From contig DBXH01000027.1 in the NCBI GenBank assembly GCA_002309335.1, positions 1 through 46,956 on the forward strand: a stretch of DNA of 46,956 bases, read 5' to 3'. Made by a program: the position numbers and the translations under genes. Source of the DNA: Bacteroidales bacterium UBA1217 (GTDB lineage Bacteria; Bacteroidota; Bacteroidia; Bacteroidales; P3). Below are positions 8,201 to 17,132 of the stretch, piece after piece. The first letter of the stretch is position 1; the number at the start of each line of letters is the position of its first letter. Below the pieces are notes generated by a model that had not been told where the DNA came from, did no database searches, and worked only from the letters and a program-made list of their open reading frames with translations.

Positions 8201-9358
8201 TTATTTTATACTACGCTCAATTTTTGAGTAAAAACTCAAGATTCTATCCTTATATTCTTCAAAGCAATATCTTTTAGCGTTTTCGAAAGCGTGACTTTTC
8301 ATTTCTTCCAACTTTTGTTTGTTGGACAGTAGTTCAATTGTTTTTGCTGCAAGGTCATCGGTGTTGCTGTTTTCAAATAACAACCCATCAACGTCGTTAT
8401 TTATTATCTCTCTCAATCCTCCTGTGGCGGAAGCGACTACGGGGCATCCTTGTGCCATAGCTTCTATCGCAGAAAGTCCAAAGCCTTCACTGCGTGACGG
8501 AACCCATACAACATCCATTTTGTGATATTGCTCTGCCAGATTGTGATACTCCAAACGCCCGGCCCAAGTAATTAGGTTGTCGTTTATTTGAAGGTCACGC
8601 TGTTGTTGTTCCATTTTTTCTCGTAGTTTTCCGTCACCAACTATAATTAGTTTGCATTCTGGAATAGCCTTTAATACCTTTGCGTATGCAGGCAGAACAT
8701 AATCGGCTCCTTTAATGGATTCAAGCCGTGCAACAAAGCCGATTGTCGGCATTGTGTGTGATGTGATTGGCTGATCTATAGGATGTAAGTAGGTGTGTGG
8801 CGGTAGGCAGTTGTGAATTGTAATATGATTGTGTCGTTTAAGGACAGTTTCATCGTCGTAAAGCGTACTGTTGCCAAAGAAACTACGCTCGGCTATTTCT
8901 GTTACACAGGTAAATGCCGCTGTCTTATGCTTTTGCAAATAATGTATTAGCCAGAGGCTTTTATATATACTAGCGTCAGTGTGAAGCGTTGCTATGATAG
9001 TTTTTATTCCAAGTTTGTTTAGTATAACAATAGGCATAGCCCCCGGTGCCATATATTGAATATGTGCTATTTTCGGCCTATATTCAGACACAACTCGTTT
9101 CAGCCCATTTTTAAGAAACTTATACGTATTTCGTTTTCCTTCTGGGCGTGTGCCGTATGCCGACAAGCATACAACACGACTTCCTGCTTGCTCAAAACGT
9201 TGAACCATTGTGAAATCATATTCAAAATAGCACACTGTCACACAATGGTAGCCTCCCGAAGTTAAAGCTTCTACTAAATGAAGAGTCTGTATCTCTGTGC
9301 CGCCAGTCTTTAGGCAGGGTATTCCTATTAAAACCGAGGTAGTCATATTTATAGCCAT
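8201..9358 (-). CDS. GT4-family glycosyltransferase
   Basis: A 385-residue GT-B enzyme with a KTGGTEIQTLHLVEAL acceptor loop near residues 17-32, IGFVARLESIKGADYVL opening the C-terminal domain, and PSRSEGFGLSAIEAMAQG as the donor-binding E-x7-E motif. The listed start overlaps the upstream gene by 10 bp. A second ATG five codons in (at 9346) would give MTTSVLIGIPCLKTGG and leave a 2-bp gap, and is at least as likely. It is followed at once by the polymerase gene. Likely a hexose transferase for the repeat unit; the sugar is unknown. Confidence 0.9.
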   Translation of the reverse strand: MAINMTTSVLIGIPCLKTGGTEIQTLHLVEALTSGGYHCVTVCYFEYDFTMVQRFEQAGSRVVCLSAYGTRPEGKRNTYKFLKNGLKRVVSEYRPKIAHIQYMAPGAMPIVILNKLGIKTIIATLHTDASIYKSLWLIHYLQKHKTAAFTCVTEIAERSFFGNSTLYDDETVLKRHNHITIHNCLPPHTYLHPIDQPITSHTMPTIGFVARLESIKGADYVLPAYAKVLKAIPECKLIIVGDGKLREKMEQQQRDLQINDNLITWAGRLEYHNLAEQYHKMDVVWVPSRSEGFGLSAIEAMAQGCPVVASATGGLREIINNDVDGLLFENSNTDDLAAKTIELLSNKQKLEEMKSHAFENAKRYCFEEYKDRILSFYSKIERSIK

Positions 9359-10443
9359 TTCTTGTATACCTCAATCGTCTGTTCTGCACATTTTCGCCAA
9401 GAGAATTTTTCTGCCTGGTTTACACATCGACTTTCAAAATCATTTTTCTTTAATTCACCTTGCTCGAATTTCTCCATAATGTTGCACATCGCGTCTATAT
9501 CATCGGGGTCAACATATAATGCAGCATCTCCTCCGACCTCTGGCAACGAACTGTTTCTGCAGGTCACTACAGGTGTTCCACAAGCCATAGATTCCAATAT
9601 TGGCAAACCGAACCCTTCGTAGCGGGATGGGAAAAACGTTGCTGTTGCCTCATTGTATAATACGCTTAATCGTTCATCATCAATGTCGTTGGTTATGTAT
9701 ATATGGTTGCGTAAATGTGCTTGGTTACAATAGTCTAATGCCGTTTGTGGTGGATTTGGCCAAACAAGAACGAGCTCGTGTTGTGGCTTTTGCTTTACAA
9801 ATTTCTCGTATGCCCGGATGACAGACATAGTGTTTTTGCGTCCGATGCTGCAAGAAACCATAAGAAAATAAGGATATCCTGTCTTATTGTTGTTCCTTGG
9901 ATAAAATACATCATCTCGATATCCCCAAGGACAAACAGATACCTTTTCTTCAGAAATGTCCATATACTGCATTATGTCTCGTTTTGAGGATTCTGAGCAA
10001 GTGATTATTCCTTTGCATTTTTTTGCAAGGGTAGGGTAGACTTTTTGTGCGTATTTGTAGTCAAAGACTTCATCAGGGTAGGCAAAAAACATTGCATCGT
10101 GGATGGTAACCAATGTTTTTTGAGGTTTTGCTACCCAATCAAAATTGTGAGGAATGTGCAGTAAATCATAATGTGTGGCACATTCGCGGATATGGAATGT
10201 TTTTATGATTTTATTTGCCCAATCTTTATGGGGAAAGTATATATGTTTATTTTGGTATTTTAATCCTAATTGTTTGCCACTGATATTTTTTGTGTTCTGT
10301 GAGTAAAGCATCAATTCAAATGGCAGATTGTCCATTTTGTCAAGAGCCTCTACAAGCTCTTTTGTGGTTCGGCCAATACCGGATATCCAACCTCTACTAT
10401 ATAGTGGAAGAACTGAATTTATGTCAATTACAACTCGTTTCAT
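9349..10443 (-). CDS. GT4-family glycosyltransferase
   Basis: The 364-residue protein starts MKRVVIDINSVLPLYSRGW with ISGIGRTTKELVEAL as the N-terminal substrate loop. It continues with LVTIHDAMFFAYPD and ends with PSRYEGFGLPILESMACG, the retaining GT4 donor site. GT4 enzymes of this shape, with an SGIGRxxxEL loop, are common as mannosyl- or glucosyltransferases in exopolysaccharide loci; the sugar here is inference only. Its start lies 20 bp inside the 3' end of the upstream GT4 gene, which implies coupled translation. Confidence 0.9.
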   Translation of the reverse strand: MKRVVIDINSVLPLYSRGWISGIGRTTKELVEALDKMDNLPFELMLYSQNTKNISGKQLGLKYQNKHIYFPHKDWANKIIKTFHIRECATHYDLLHIPHNFDWVAKPQKTLVTIHDAMFFAYPDEVFDYKYAQKVYPTLAKKCKGIITCSESSKRDIMQYMDISEEKVSVCPWGYRDDVFYPRNNNKTGYPYFLMVSCSIGRKNTMSVIRAYEKFVKQKPQHELVLVWPNPPQTALDYCNQAHLRNHIYITNDIDDERLSVLYNEATATFFPSRYEGFGLPILESMACGTPVVTCRNSSLPEVGGDAALYVDPDDIDAMCNIMEKFEQGELKKNDFESRCVNQAEKFSWRKCAEQTIEVYKKWL

Positions 10444-11614
10444 TTGTGATAATTTGATTCAGAGTTTTTCCCCACTCATCATTGACGATTTCTTTCAAAA
10501 ATCTTCTTTTATAATTTTCTTCAGCAATGCTTCCGAGTTCGTCAGACAGCTTTTTATCACTCCATAGTTCACATATTTTTTGCTCCAAATCTTCAATGTT
10601 GTTTGGTTGGAACAATACTCCTCCTATTTGGTTGCTCTCTTTTTCAGTCATCAAATCAGGAAATGCTCCGTGATTTGGGGCTATACAGCATCGTTTATGC
10701 GATGCGGCTTCGAGCAAAGCAACAGGAAATCCTTCATAGCATCGGCTTGGAATTACAATAAATCTTGCATTGGTATAGAATTTGGCCAATTGTTCGCTTG
10801 TCAGTTGTCCGCAGAGTTTTGCATTCGAAGGAATCTCGATTTCTTGATTATCTCTTAGTGTGCCTGCAAATCGGAATTCAATTTCTGGATGTCGTTGGGC
10901 GACTTCAAGCAATAGGTCGTATCCTTTTTCCTTGCTCAACCGCCCGACATATCCTACGTAATCTGTACCGCATTCAGGCAGTGGCTCGCTTTGTGGCTCA
11001 ATATATTCTACGCAATTTGGGATTACACCGATTTTTTCTTTATCAAATCCTGCAACTATAAGCTTTTGTTTCTGAAATTCAGTAAGACAACAGAAATAAT
11101 CAACACAACTCAAATATGCCCGTGTCTTTCGCGCAACCATATTCCGCAGGGCATATCCTAATGACCGAAGTCGGCTGTGTTCGCAGTTATAGTGTATGCA
11201 ATCCCATTCATTACCTTTCGTTAGGCAGTTCTCGCAAGGCTTTCCATCGCGTAGGAATAATCCTGTTGGACAGATCAGCCTGTAATTGTGTACTGTCATC
11301 ACGACAGGAATACCTTTTCGTCTGCATATCGGCAGTACTGCTGGCGAGATAAAAGGGTAGAGGTTGTGTATGTTTACAACATCTGGTTTGAACTCTCGTA
11401 ACGCCTTGCGCATCATTTGTCTTCCCGAAATGCTATATATTCCTGAAAAGAATCCACGCACTTTCCCGACAAACCTCTCTCTCGCTTGCTCGGAACTCTT
11501 TCTAAGCGACTTGACTTGGTGACCATTGCGTTGTAGGTCGTCTATCATCCGATCTACAACAGCCTCTTCACCGCTGTATTTTCCGTAATCGTTATGAACG
11601 ATGAGGATTTTCAT
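10424..11614 (-). CDS. GT4-family glycosyltransferase
   Basis: A 396-residue GT-B enzyme: MKILIVHNDYGKYSGEEAVV with the Gly-rich loop, VVNIHNLYPFISPAVL, TVHNYRLICPTG, then a Cys-containing loop (CENCLTKGNEWDC) that many such transferases carry, and VGYVGRLSKEKGYDLLL and PSRCYEGFPVALLEA in the donor domain. The four Cys in the 128-155 region could be structural or bind a metal. The start shares one base with the stop of the preceding OmpA-tailed gene (TAATG). The fit to GT4 is clear; the sugar is not. Confidence 0.92.
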   Translation of the reverse strand: MKILIVHNDYGKYSGEEAVVDRMIDDLQRNGHQVKSLRKSSEQARERFVGKVRGFFSGIYSISGRQMMRKALREFKPDVVNIHNLYPFISPAVLPICRRKGIPVVMTVHNYRLICPTGLFLRDGKPCENCLTKGNEWDCIHYNCEHSRLRSLGYALRNMVARKTRAYLSCVDYFCCLTEFQKQKLIVAGFDKEKIGVIPNCVEYIEPQSEPLPECGTDYVGYVGRLSKEKGYDLLLEVAQRHPEIEFRFAGTLRDNQEIEIPSNAKLCGQLTSEQLAKFYTNARFIVIPSRCYEGFPVALLEAASHKRCCIAPNHGAFPDLMTEKESNQIGGVLFQPNNIEDLEQKICELWSDKKLSDELGSIAEENYKRRFLKEIVNDEWGKTLNQIITNETSCN

Positions 11615-13161
11615 TAGAACTCAACAACGTTGCCGCCAGCTTTGCGTTTGGATTTCATCTCCTCAAATGCTTTTCTTACTGCCGGGTGGTCCATTATGAT
11701 GACGGTGGTACGGTTAAGAATGAATGGGTCGTAGTCAAGTATTCCACCAAGATATTCGCGTTTAAGCTGAGTCTCAGGAATGCCATATTCCAATATGAGC
11801 CTGTTGTAGACAATATCGGCTCGGTTTTTACTCAGGAAATCATTTCGTTTTACGGTACCCGTCTTTGAGTCGGCCGAGCCATATAGGTAGAATGTTTTCT
11901 CTGGATATGCCTTCATCAGTCGTGCCATCTTTGCTATCTTCATCTCCTCTTTTGGACGAATATCCCATTTGTCAAGGTCGAAAAACACCATCTCGTAAGG
12001 AAGCATACGTTTTAGCATTATTGAGTCAAACGACTCGTCGTCAGGAATATAATTTGTTACTAATGGGCTTGTCGCCTCATAACGGGTTATTATTGTGTCA
12101 AGCTGTCTTATTGATACTGAGTCGTCAATGGTATCATAATATGTGATTGTGATAAGGTCTGTGTAGCGCACCACATCAAGGTCTTCCTGCTGTATATATG
12201 CTACATACTTTGGCAAGTCGGTCGAGTTGTAAGGTACTATGCCTTTCTCTACATAATAGTCGCGACGTTTTTTCTCTGAACGGAAATTCAAATCGTAGCA
12301 TATTCCTCCCAATATTGAAAATTCAATGTCGGGAGCAAACAACTCAACACCTGTTATTCGTTCACGGTCGAAGTTGCCTTCCATCACCGACAGGCGTGCT
12401 TCTGCCTGTACGCCGATGTGAGGAGTTATCGAGTAGCGAAGAATATATCCCAAATGACCTTCAGCAGCTAGGTTGGTGTTTTTGAATGTGCCAAAGTCTG
12501 CAGAATAACCGATTCTGTTTGAAAATTTTTCAGGATTGTTTTCTGATATACCTGCACGGACGTTAAATCCGGCATATACTATATGCTGCCAAGTGGAATC
12601 AATCTTGATTCTTTCATATTTTTTCATATACGACAGATTGACCATAAGGTCAAGTCCTGCATAGATATATTTCCATTTTTGGACAAACAGGTCGTCGTTG
12701 TTATCCATAGGCCAATAATATCCGCCAAGCGAACCACGGATTGTATCGGTCCCGGAAATAAGTATATTGCTTGATGGTCCCCAGCAATTGCCGTAATCGG
12801 CAGTAAGTGCCCTGCGGTTACGTAGATAACTTTCTTTGCTTATAAATCCACGAGAAGAACCAGTTCCTATCACTCCACGAATGCCGACAACGGGGAAAAC
12901 CCAGTGACCTAAATGAAGTTCGATTTGAGGAGTTACTCTTTTGAACAATCCTCCTTTCATATCTTCAAAACCATAATACAGATGTCCTCCACCGTTAACA
13001 CCAAAATTCCAGTTGTCCAAAGAGTGCGAGCGAATCCAACCTACATTGTGTTGACCTGATTTGTTTAACGTATCGATAAGGGTGTTTCTGATTTCTTGCT
13101 GGGCGGCAGCTGTAAAAACTAACGATATAAACGCCAGCAGTATTATTATGTTTCTTTTCAT
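11614..13161 (-). CDS. Outer-membrane protein with C-terminal OmpA domain, copy 2
   Basis: A 515-residue protein with signal peptide MKRNIIILLAFISLVFTAAAQ. About 300 residues rich in alternating aromatic strands follow (GGGHLYYGFED, GSLGGYYW, QKWKYIYAGLDLMV), likely a beta-barrel. The C-terminus is an OmpA/MotB peptidoglycan-binding domain (FFDLDKWDIRPKEEMKIAK, GSADSKTGT, N-x2-LS-x2-RA-x2-V as NDFLSKNRADIV, and NRTTVII). It would link the outer membrane to peptidoglycan. It is a tandem paralogue of the gene upstream, and sits between the Wzc kinase and the transferases, which suggests a role in polysaccharide secretion or anchoring (inference). Confidence 0.88.
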   Translation of the reverse strand: MKRNIIILLAFISLVFTAAAQQEIRNTLIDTLNKSGQHNVGWIRSHSLDNWNFGVNGGGHLYYGFEDMKGGLFKRVTPQIELHLGHWVFPVVGIRGVIGTGSSRGFISKESYLRNRRALTADYGNCWGPSSNILISGTDTIRGSLGGYYWPMDNNDDLFVQKWKYIYAGLDLMVNLSYMKKYERIKIDSTWQHIVYAGFNVRAGISENNPEKFSNRIGYSADFGTFKNTNLAAEGHLGYILRYSITPHIGVQAEARLSVMEGNFDRERITGVELFAPDIEFSILGGICYDLNFRSEKKRRDYYVEKGIVPYNSTDLPKYVAYIQQEDLDVVRYTDLITITYYDTIDDSVSIRQLDTIITRYEATSPLVTNYIPDDESFDSIMLKRMLPYEMVFFDLDKWDIRPKEEMKIAKMARLMKAYPEKTFYLYGSADSKTGTVKRNDFLSKNRADIVYNRLILEYGIPETQLKREYLGGILDYDPFILNRTTVIIMDHPAVRKAFEEMKSKRKAGGNVVEF

Positions 13162-13172
13162 TTTTTTTGTAG

Positions 13173-14666
13173 TTATTCTTTGATATTTACATCATTGCCA
13201 CCTGCTTTGCCTTGCTTTTTCATTTCTTCAAAAGCATTCTTTACAACAGGATGATCCATAATGATTACAGTGGTTCTGTTAAGTTGGAATGGCTGATATT
13301 CAAGTATTCCGCCAAGATATACACGTTCCAAACGCTCGGGTTCAATATTGTATTGGTTTACAAGTATATTGTATACCGTATCTGCTCGCTGATGACTGAG
13401 GAATTCATTGCGTTTCACTGTACCTGTCTTCGAGTCGGCCGATCCGGTTAGAATGAACTTGTCATTTGGATAGGCTTTCATTATACGAGCCATTTTCTCG
13501 ATTTTCATCTCTTCCTCTGGCAGTATATCCCATTTGTCGAGTTCAAAGAATACCATTTCGTAAGGAAGCAACTGATTCAGAAGTATTTCTTTCAATGCCT
13601 CTTCCCAAGCTTGCTGGTTTCGTCTGTTGCGTTCGTTGATGGCATCCAGCAACGAGTCCTTTGTCCGTTGCATATCGGGGCTGTCAATGTTTTTAATCTC
13701 GTAGTACATCGTGGTGTCGAATCTGCTGACGGTATATACTGTATCTGCTCTGCGGACACGCGTACTGATTGTTCTTACTTGCTGATCAATCTCTCTCTTC
13801 TGTTTCTCGGTAAATGTATGTCGTTCTTCTTCTGTGCGGATATGGAACTTATACATTACTCCAATGTGAATATTAAAAACTTTGTCTGTTCCAAAACCAG
13901 ATGATTCAATTGTTGGAATCCACTCCCTGTCAAATAATCGCTCTATTGCAGAACCGCGCACATCGGCATAGATGCTCCAGTTTGTGTCTAAATTCAGTTT
14001 GCAGATATATCCTATATGGGCTTCCGAACGGTGGTTCTTAGTGTCTTCCTCGCTTTTTGCAAACTTGGTATGAACACCGGTGTATAGGATATGATTCCAG
14101 CGTTTGAAAGGATTGTAGTTCTCAGTACCTTTAAATATTGCTAAATCAAGAAAAATGTCACCACCGAAATACCAGTATTTCCATTTCTGTATCAAAAGGT
14201 CGTTGTTATAGTCCCAATAATAGCCGCCCAACGATGTCCCGTTTGCATCTGTTCCGCACAGCCCATCTCCACCAGTGGTGATGCCGTAAATGTTGTATTT
14301 TTCTTTTGTCAAGAAACCGCGTGCATATCCCAAACCGGCTCCAAGTCTGAAACCGAACATTGGGAATATTCTTCGACCAACTTGAAATTCAATATTACCA
14401 GTCAAACGGTCGCCAAAAGGTCCTTCTCGATCGTCGGTGCCATAATACAATTGGCCTCCTCCCTGTGTCTGCAAAAACCAGTCGTCAAGGAAATGAGAGC
14501 GTACCCAGCCCACCCCTTGCGGACCTTTCACCACTTCTTGGTCAGTAGCATTTAGCGCACGACTAAAGGCTACATATTTTTTCTCTTCGTCGTCTTGTGC
14601 CTTTACAAAATTTGTAAAGCACAAGCCAACAATCATCAAAATAATCGAAATCCTTTTTCTACTCAT
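13173..14666 (-). CDS. Outer-membrane protein with C-terminal OmpA domain, copy 1
   Basis: The 497-residue paralogue of the next gene. It has signal peptide MSRKRISIILMIVGLCFTNFVKAQ, and GGGQLYYGTDD and GTSLGGYYWDYNNDLLIQKW in the predicted barrel. A helical insert rich in R/K/E follows (residues ~290-360), then the OmpA domain: FFELDKWDILPEEEMKIEKMA, GSADSKTGTVKRNEFLS, and the motif NEFLSHQRADTV. Both copies end in the same tail form, IIMDHPxVxxAFEEMK...KAGGN, past the usual OmpA domain end. The 11-bp gap to copy 2 and 25-bp gap to the kinase gene put it in the polysaccharide operon. Confidence 0.88.
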   Translation of the reverse strand: MSRKRISIILMIVGLCFTNFVKAQDDEEKKYVAFSRALNATDQEVVKGPQGVGWVRSHFLDDWFLQTQGGGQLYYGTDDREGPFGDRLTGNIEFQVGRRIFPMFGFRLGAGLGYARGFLTKEKYNIYGITTGGDGLCGTDANGTSLGGYYWDYNNDLLIQKWKYWYFGGDIFLDLAIFKGTENYNPFKRWNHILYTGVHTKFAKSEEDTKNHRSEAHIGYICKLNLDTNWSIYADVRGSAIERLFDREWIPTIESSGFGTDKVFNIHIGVMYKFHIRTEEERHTFTEKQKREIDQQVRTISTRVRRADTVYTVSRFDTTMYYEIKNIDSPDMQRTKDSLLDAINERNRRNQQAWEEALKEILLNQLLPYEMVFFELDKWDILPEEEMKIEKMARIMKAYPNDKFILTGSADSKTGTVKRNEFLSHQRADTVYNILVNQYNIEPERLERVYLGGILEYQPFQLNRTTVIIMDHPVVKNAFEEMKKQGKAGGNDVNIKE

Positions 14667-14691
14667 ATTTTTAATTCCTATTTTTTTCTAT

Positions 14692-17076
14692 TTAAGAGTC
14701 TGCTTCTCCGTCGCCATAACCATATCCGTATCCATAACCATATCCGTATCCGTAACCATAGCCGTAACCGTAGCCATATCCATAGCCGCCATAGCCATAG
14801 CTGTGTTTGCGAATCTTATAGTTGTTCAAGATGATACTCATATTCTTCAACTTGCCTGTCTGGTAGAATTCCTCAAGTTCCATCAGTATTCGGCGGTCTG
14901 AAGTCTTTTCTTTGATAACAAAGAATGTGGCGTCAACAAGGCGATTTACAATCGTTGCATCGGCAACAATGTCGATAGGCACGCTGTCGATGATGATTAT
15001 GTCGAACCTCTCTCGTGCCCACGCTACAAGTTCGTCAAAACGTTTGCTCATCAGCAACTCTGCAGGGTTGGGCGGTATAGGGCCATTATGGATGACCTTC
15101 AGGTCGGCATAAACGCTGTCGTTGTCAATAATGTCTTCTATCGAATCTTCCTGTGCCGAAAGATATGTCGTCAATCCTCGTTTGTATTTTTCTTTGTTTC
15201 CATGCCACGATTCGCGTTTGCGGATATCGGAATTTATCAGTAGAACTTTCTCCCCAGCGTATGCAAACGATAATGCTATGTTGTATGCCACAAGACTCTT
15301 TCCGTCTCCCGACATTGTCGATGTCAGCATCAGAACTTTACCGTTCTGTATCTCGCCGCTCATAAACTGAATGTTGTTGCGCAGAATTCGGAATGTCTCG
15401 TTAAACCTGTCTTTGCCGCTCTTTGTTATGATTCTCGAACCGTCACCTTCCACCATCGGGATAATTCCGGCTACTGGTATCGAACAGTAGGCCTCTACGT
15501 CTTTTTTGCTTCTGATGCGCACGTCAAGCCACTTGATGAGCATTATCACACCAATCGGCAGCAGCAACGCTATTATGAATGCCAGCGTATAGGTCTTCGA
15601 CGGTACTGGCGATACCTTGCCGCCTGAGGCGTAGTCGATTACTCTTGTGTCGGCATCGGTGATGGTCAGCTTCAATGCATTCTCTTCGCGCTTGTTAAGC
15701 AGATACAGATAAAGTTGCTCTTTTATCGACTGTTGGCGAGTGAACGATTGCATCTCTCGGCGCTGCTTGGGAACCATATTTATCGCTGTGTTCGTACGCA
15801 TCTCTTGATGACGGTACTCACGGATTCTGATTTGTATCGACTGGATGTAGTTCTCTATCGAACGCAGTATCGTCGCGCGCATCGTCTCCATCTGCGACTC
15901 TTTCTCTCTCACCATCGGACTTGTGCTACTCGAATTTGAAAGCAGCAGTTGGCGCTCTCTGACGCGGTTGTTGTATTCTTCAATCATCGCCGAAACGCTT
16001 CCATCGCCTATTGCAATGTTGGGCATCACGGTGAAAGGCTCCGACGCTTTTATCTTGTTCTGCAGGTCGCGGGCAATTCGTACTGCCACCTCCTCGTCGA
16101 CCATTGCTTGCGAATACTGGCTTCTGCTGTTGATGTTGCTACCCATCTCGGTATTCATATCGCTGATGTTATGGGCGCGCATATAATCCTCCAGGTCTCC
16201 TTCAACGTCCGACAACTCCACACTTATTATCTGTAAACGTTCCTCAATGAACTTGGCGGTATTCTCAGCCACACGGTTCTTATATTCCACAGTATGGCGG
16301 TTGTACGAATCTATCCATAGGTTTATCACCTCGATGCCACGCTTTAGGTTGATGTCGCTCATCGACAGGCGGATGTTGCCGGCGTTTTCGTCAACGATGG
16401 TCGCATTCATCCTGCCCATATAATAGGCGGTGGCTTCATCGAGTGGACGGTAGAAAATTTGGAAATGCTCTTTTTCTATTCTGGCAAATCCCTCACGCTG
16501 CTTGATAACAATGACTCCCTTGGGGGTAATCAGCGTGTCGCCGTAGCGACCTTTCCATCTCATCGGCGAACGACCCTTCTCTGTCTCAATCGATGTAAGG
16601 GTGTAGTCATCAGCTCTTGCCTCTATCTCAAATCCACAAGCTGGGTAACTGTTATCTACAAAATGTGCTTCGATGGGCGATTTGTCGTATAAGTCCTCAT
16701 CCAGAAACAGATGGGGTTTCATATAGGTCACCGTTAGGTTCAGCTCTTCAATCACATCTTGGATAACTTGGTGCGACTTGAAGAAATGAATCTCTTTTTC
16801 AGCTGTGCTTGGCGAGCGGAACGCCTTCATCACATCCTGGTTTATCTGTTGATTCGGCGAGTTAATCTGCATTGTGGCCGCTATCGAATATATATCCGGA
16901 CTCATCTTTAGGTATAACCACGCACATACCATACATATCACCAGCGACACAATAATCCAATACCACGCCGACATAAACAGTTCAATGATATTGTGGATAA
17001 TAAAACGGTTAGTATTCTTCCTGACCGTTGTATTCCCAGCGTTTACCATATTTTCAGCTTTTCCCTGATCAATCAT
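14692..17076 (-). CDS. Wzc-like polysaccharide co-polymerase and tyrosine kinase with Tyr-Gly tail
   Basis: A 794-residue inner-membrane protein. TM1 is at ~31-56, a long Wzz/GNVR-type periplasmic coiled coil runs from ~60 to 490 (with R-x2-EMQSFTRQQSIKEQLYLYLL near 440-460), and TM2 is at ~496-517. The cytoplasmic BY-kinase has Walker A TMSGDGKSLV (~587-596), Walker A' VLLINSDIRK (~611-620) and Walker B IIIIDSVP (~693-700). In Walker A' the first Asp of the usual DxD is Asn. The C-terminus carries 14 Tyr in near-perfect YG alternation (~760-788), the presumed autophosphorylation cluster. It controls chain length and export with the Wza partner encoded just upstream. Confidence 0.93.
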   Translation of the reverse strand: MIDQGKAENMVNAGNTTVRKNTNRFIIHNIIELFMSAWYWIIVSLVICMVCAWLYLKMSPDIYSIAATMQINSPNQQINQDVMKAFRSPSTAEKEIHFFKSHQVIQDVIEELNLTVTYMKPHLFLDEDLYDKSPIEAHFVDNSYPACGFEIEARADDYTLTSIETEKGRSPMRWKGRYGDTLITPKGVIVIKQREGFARIEKEHFQIFYRPLDEATAYYMGRMNATIVDENAGNIRLSMSDINLKRGIEVINLWIDSYNRHTVEYKNRVAENTAKFIEERLQIISVELSDVEGDLEDYMRAHNISDMNTEMGSNINSRSQYSQAMVDEEVAVRIARDLQNKIKASEPFTVMPNIAIGDGSVSAMIEEYNNRVRERQLLLSNSSSTSPMVREKESQMETMRATILRSIENYIQSIQIRIREYRHQEMRTNTAINMVPKQRREMQSFTRQQSIKEQLYLYLLNKREENALKLTITDADTRVIDYASGGKVSPVPSKTYTLAFIIALLLPIGVIMLIKWLDVRIRSKKDVEAYCSIPVAGIIPMVEGDGSRIITKSGKDRFNETFRILRNNIQFMSGEIQNGKVLMLTSTMSGDGKSLVAYNIALSFAYAGEKVLLINSDIRKRESWHGNKEKYKRGLTTYLSAQEDSIEDIIDNDSVYADLKVIHNGPIPPNPAELLMSKRFDELVAWARERFDIIIIDSVPIDIVADATIVNRLVDATFFVIKEKTSDRRILMELEEFYQTGKLKNMSIILNNYKIRKHSYGYGGYGYGYGYGYGYGYGYGYGYGYGYGDGEADS
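14713..14807 (-). repeat. Codon-level repeat encoding the (Tyr-Gly)n kinase tail
   Basis: A run of six-base units made of ATA/GTA and TCC/ACC/GCC triplets (plus strand) encodes twelve consecutive YG pairs, then a G, then two more. The units are mixed rather than identical, so this is amino-acid-level repetition with synonymous drift, although slippage in multiples of 6 bp would keep the frame. Confidence 0.9.
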
Positions 17077-17132
17077 GTTTTTCAGTTTAAAGTTATTAGT
17101 TTAAATTTTAAAGGCTTATTTAGTTTGAATAT

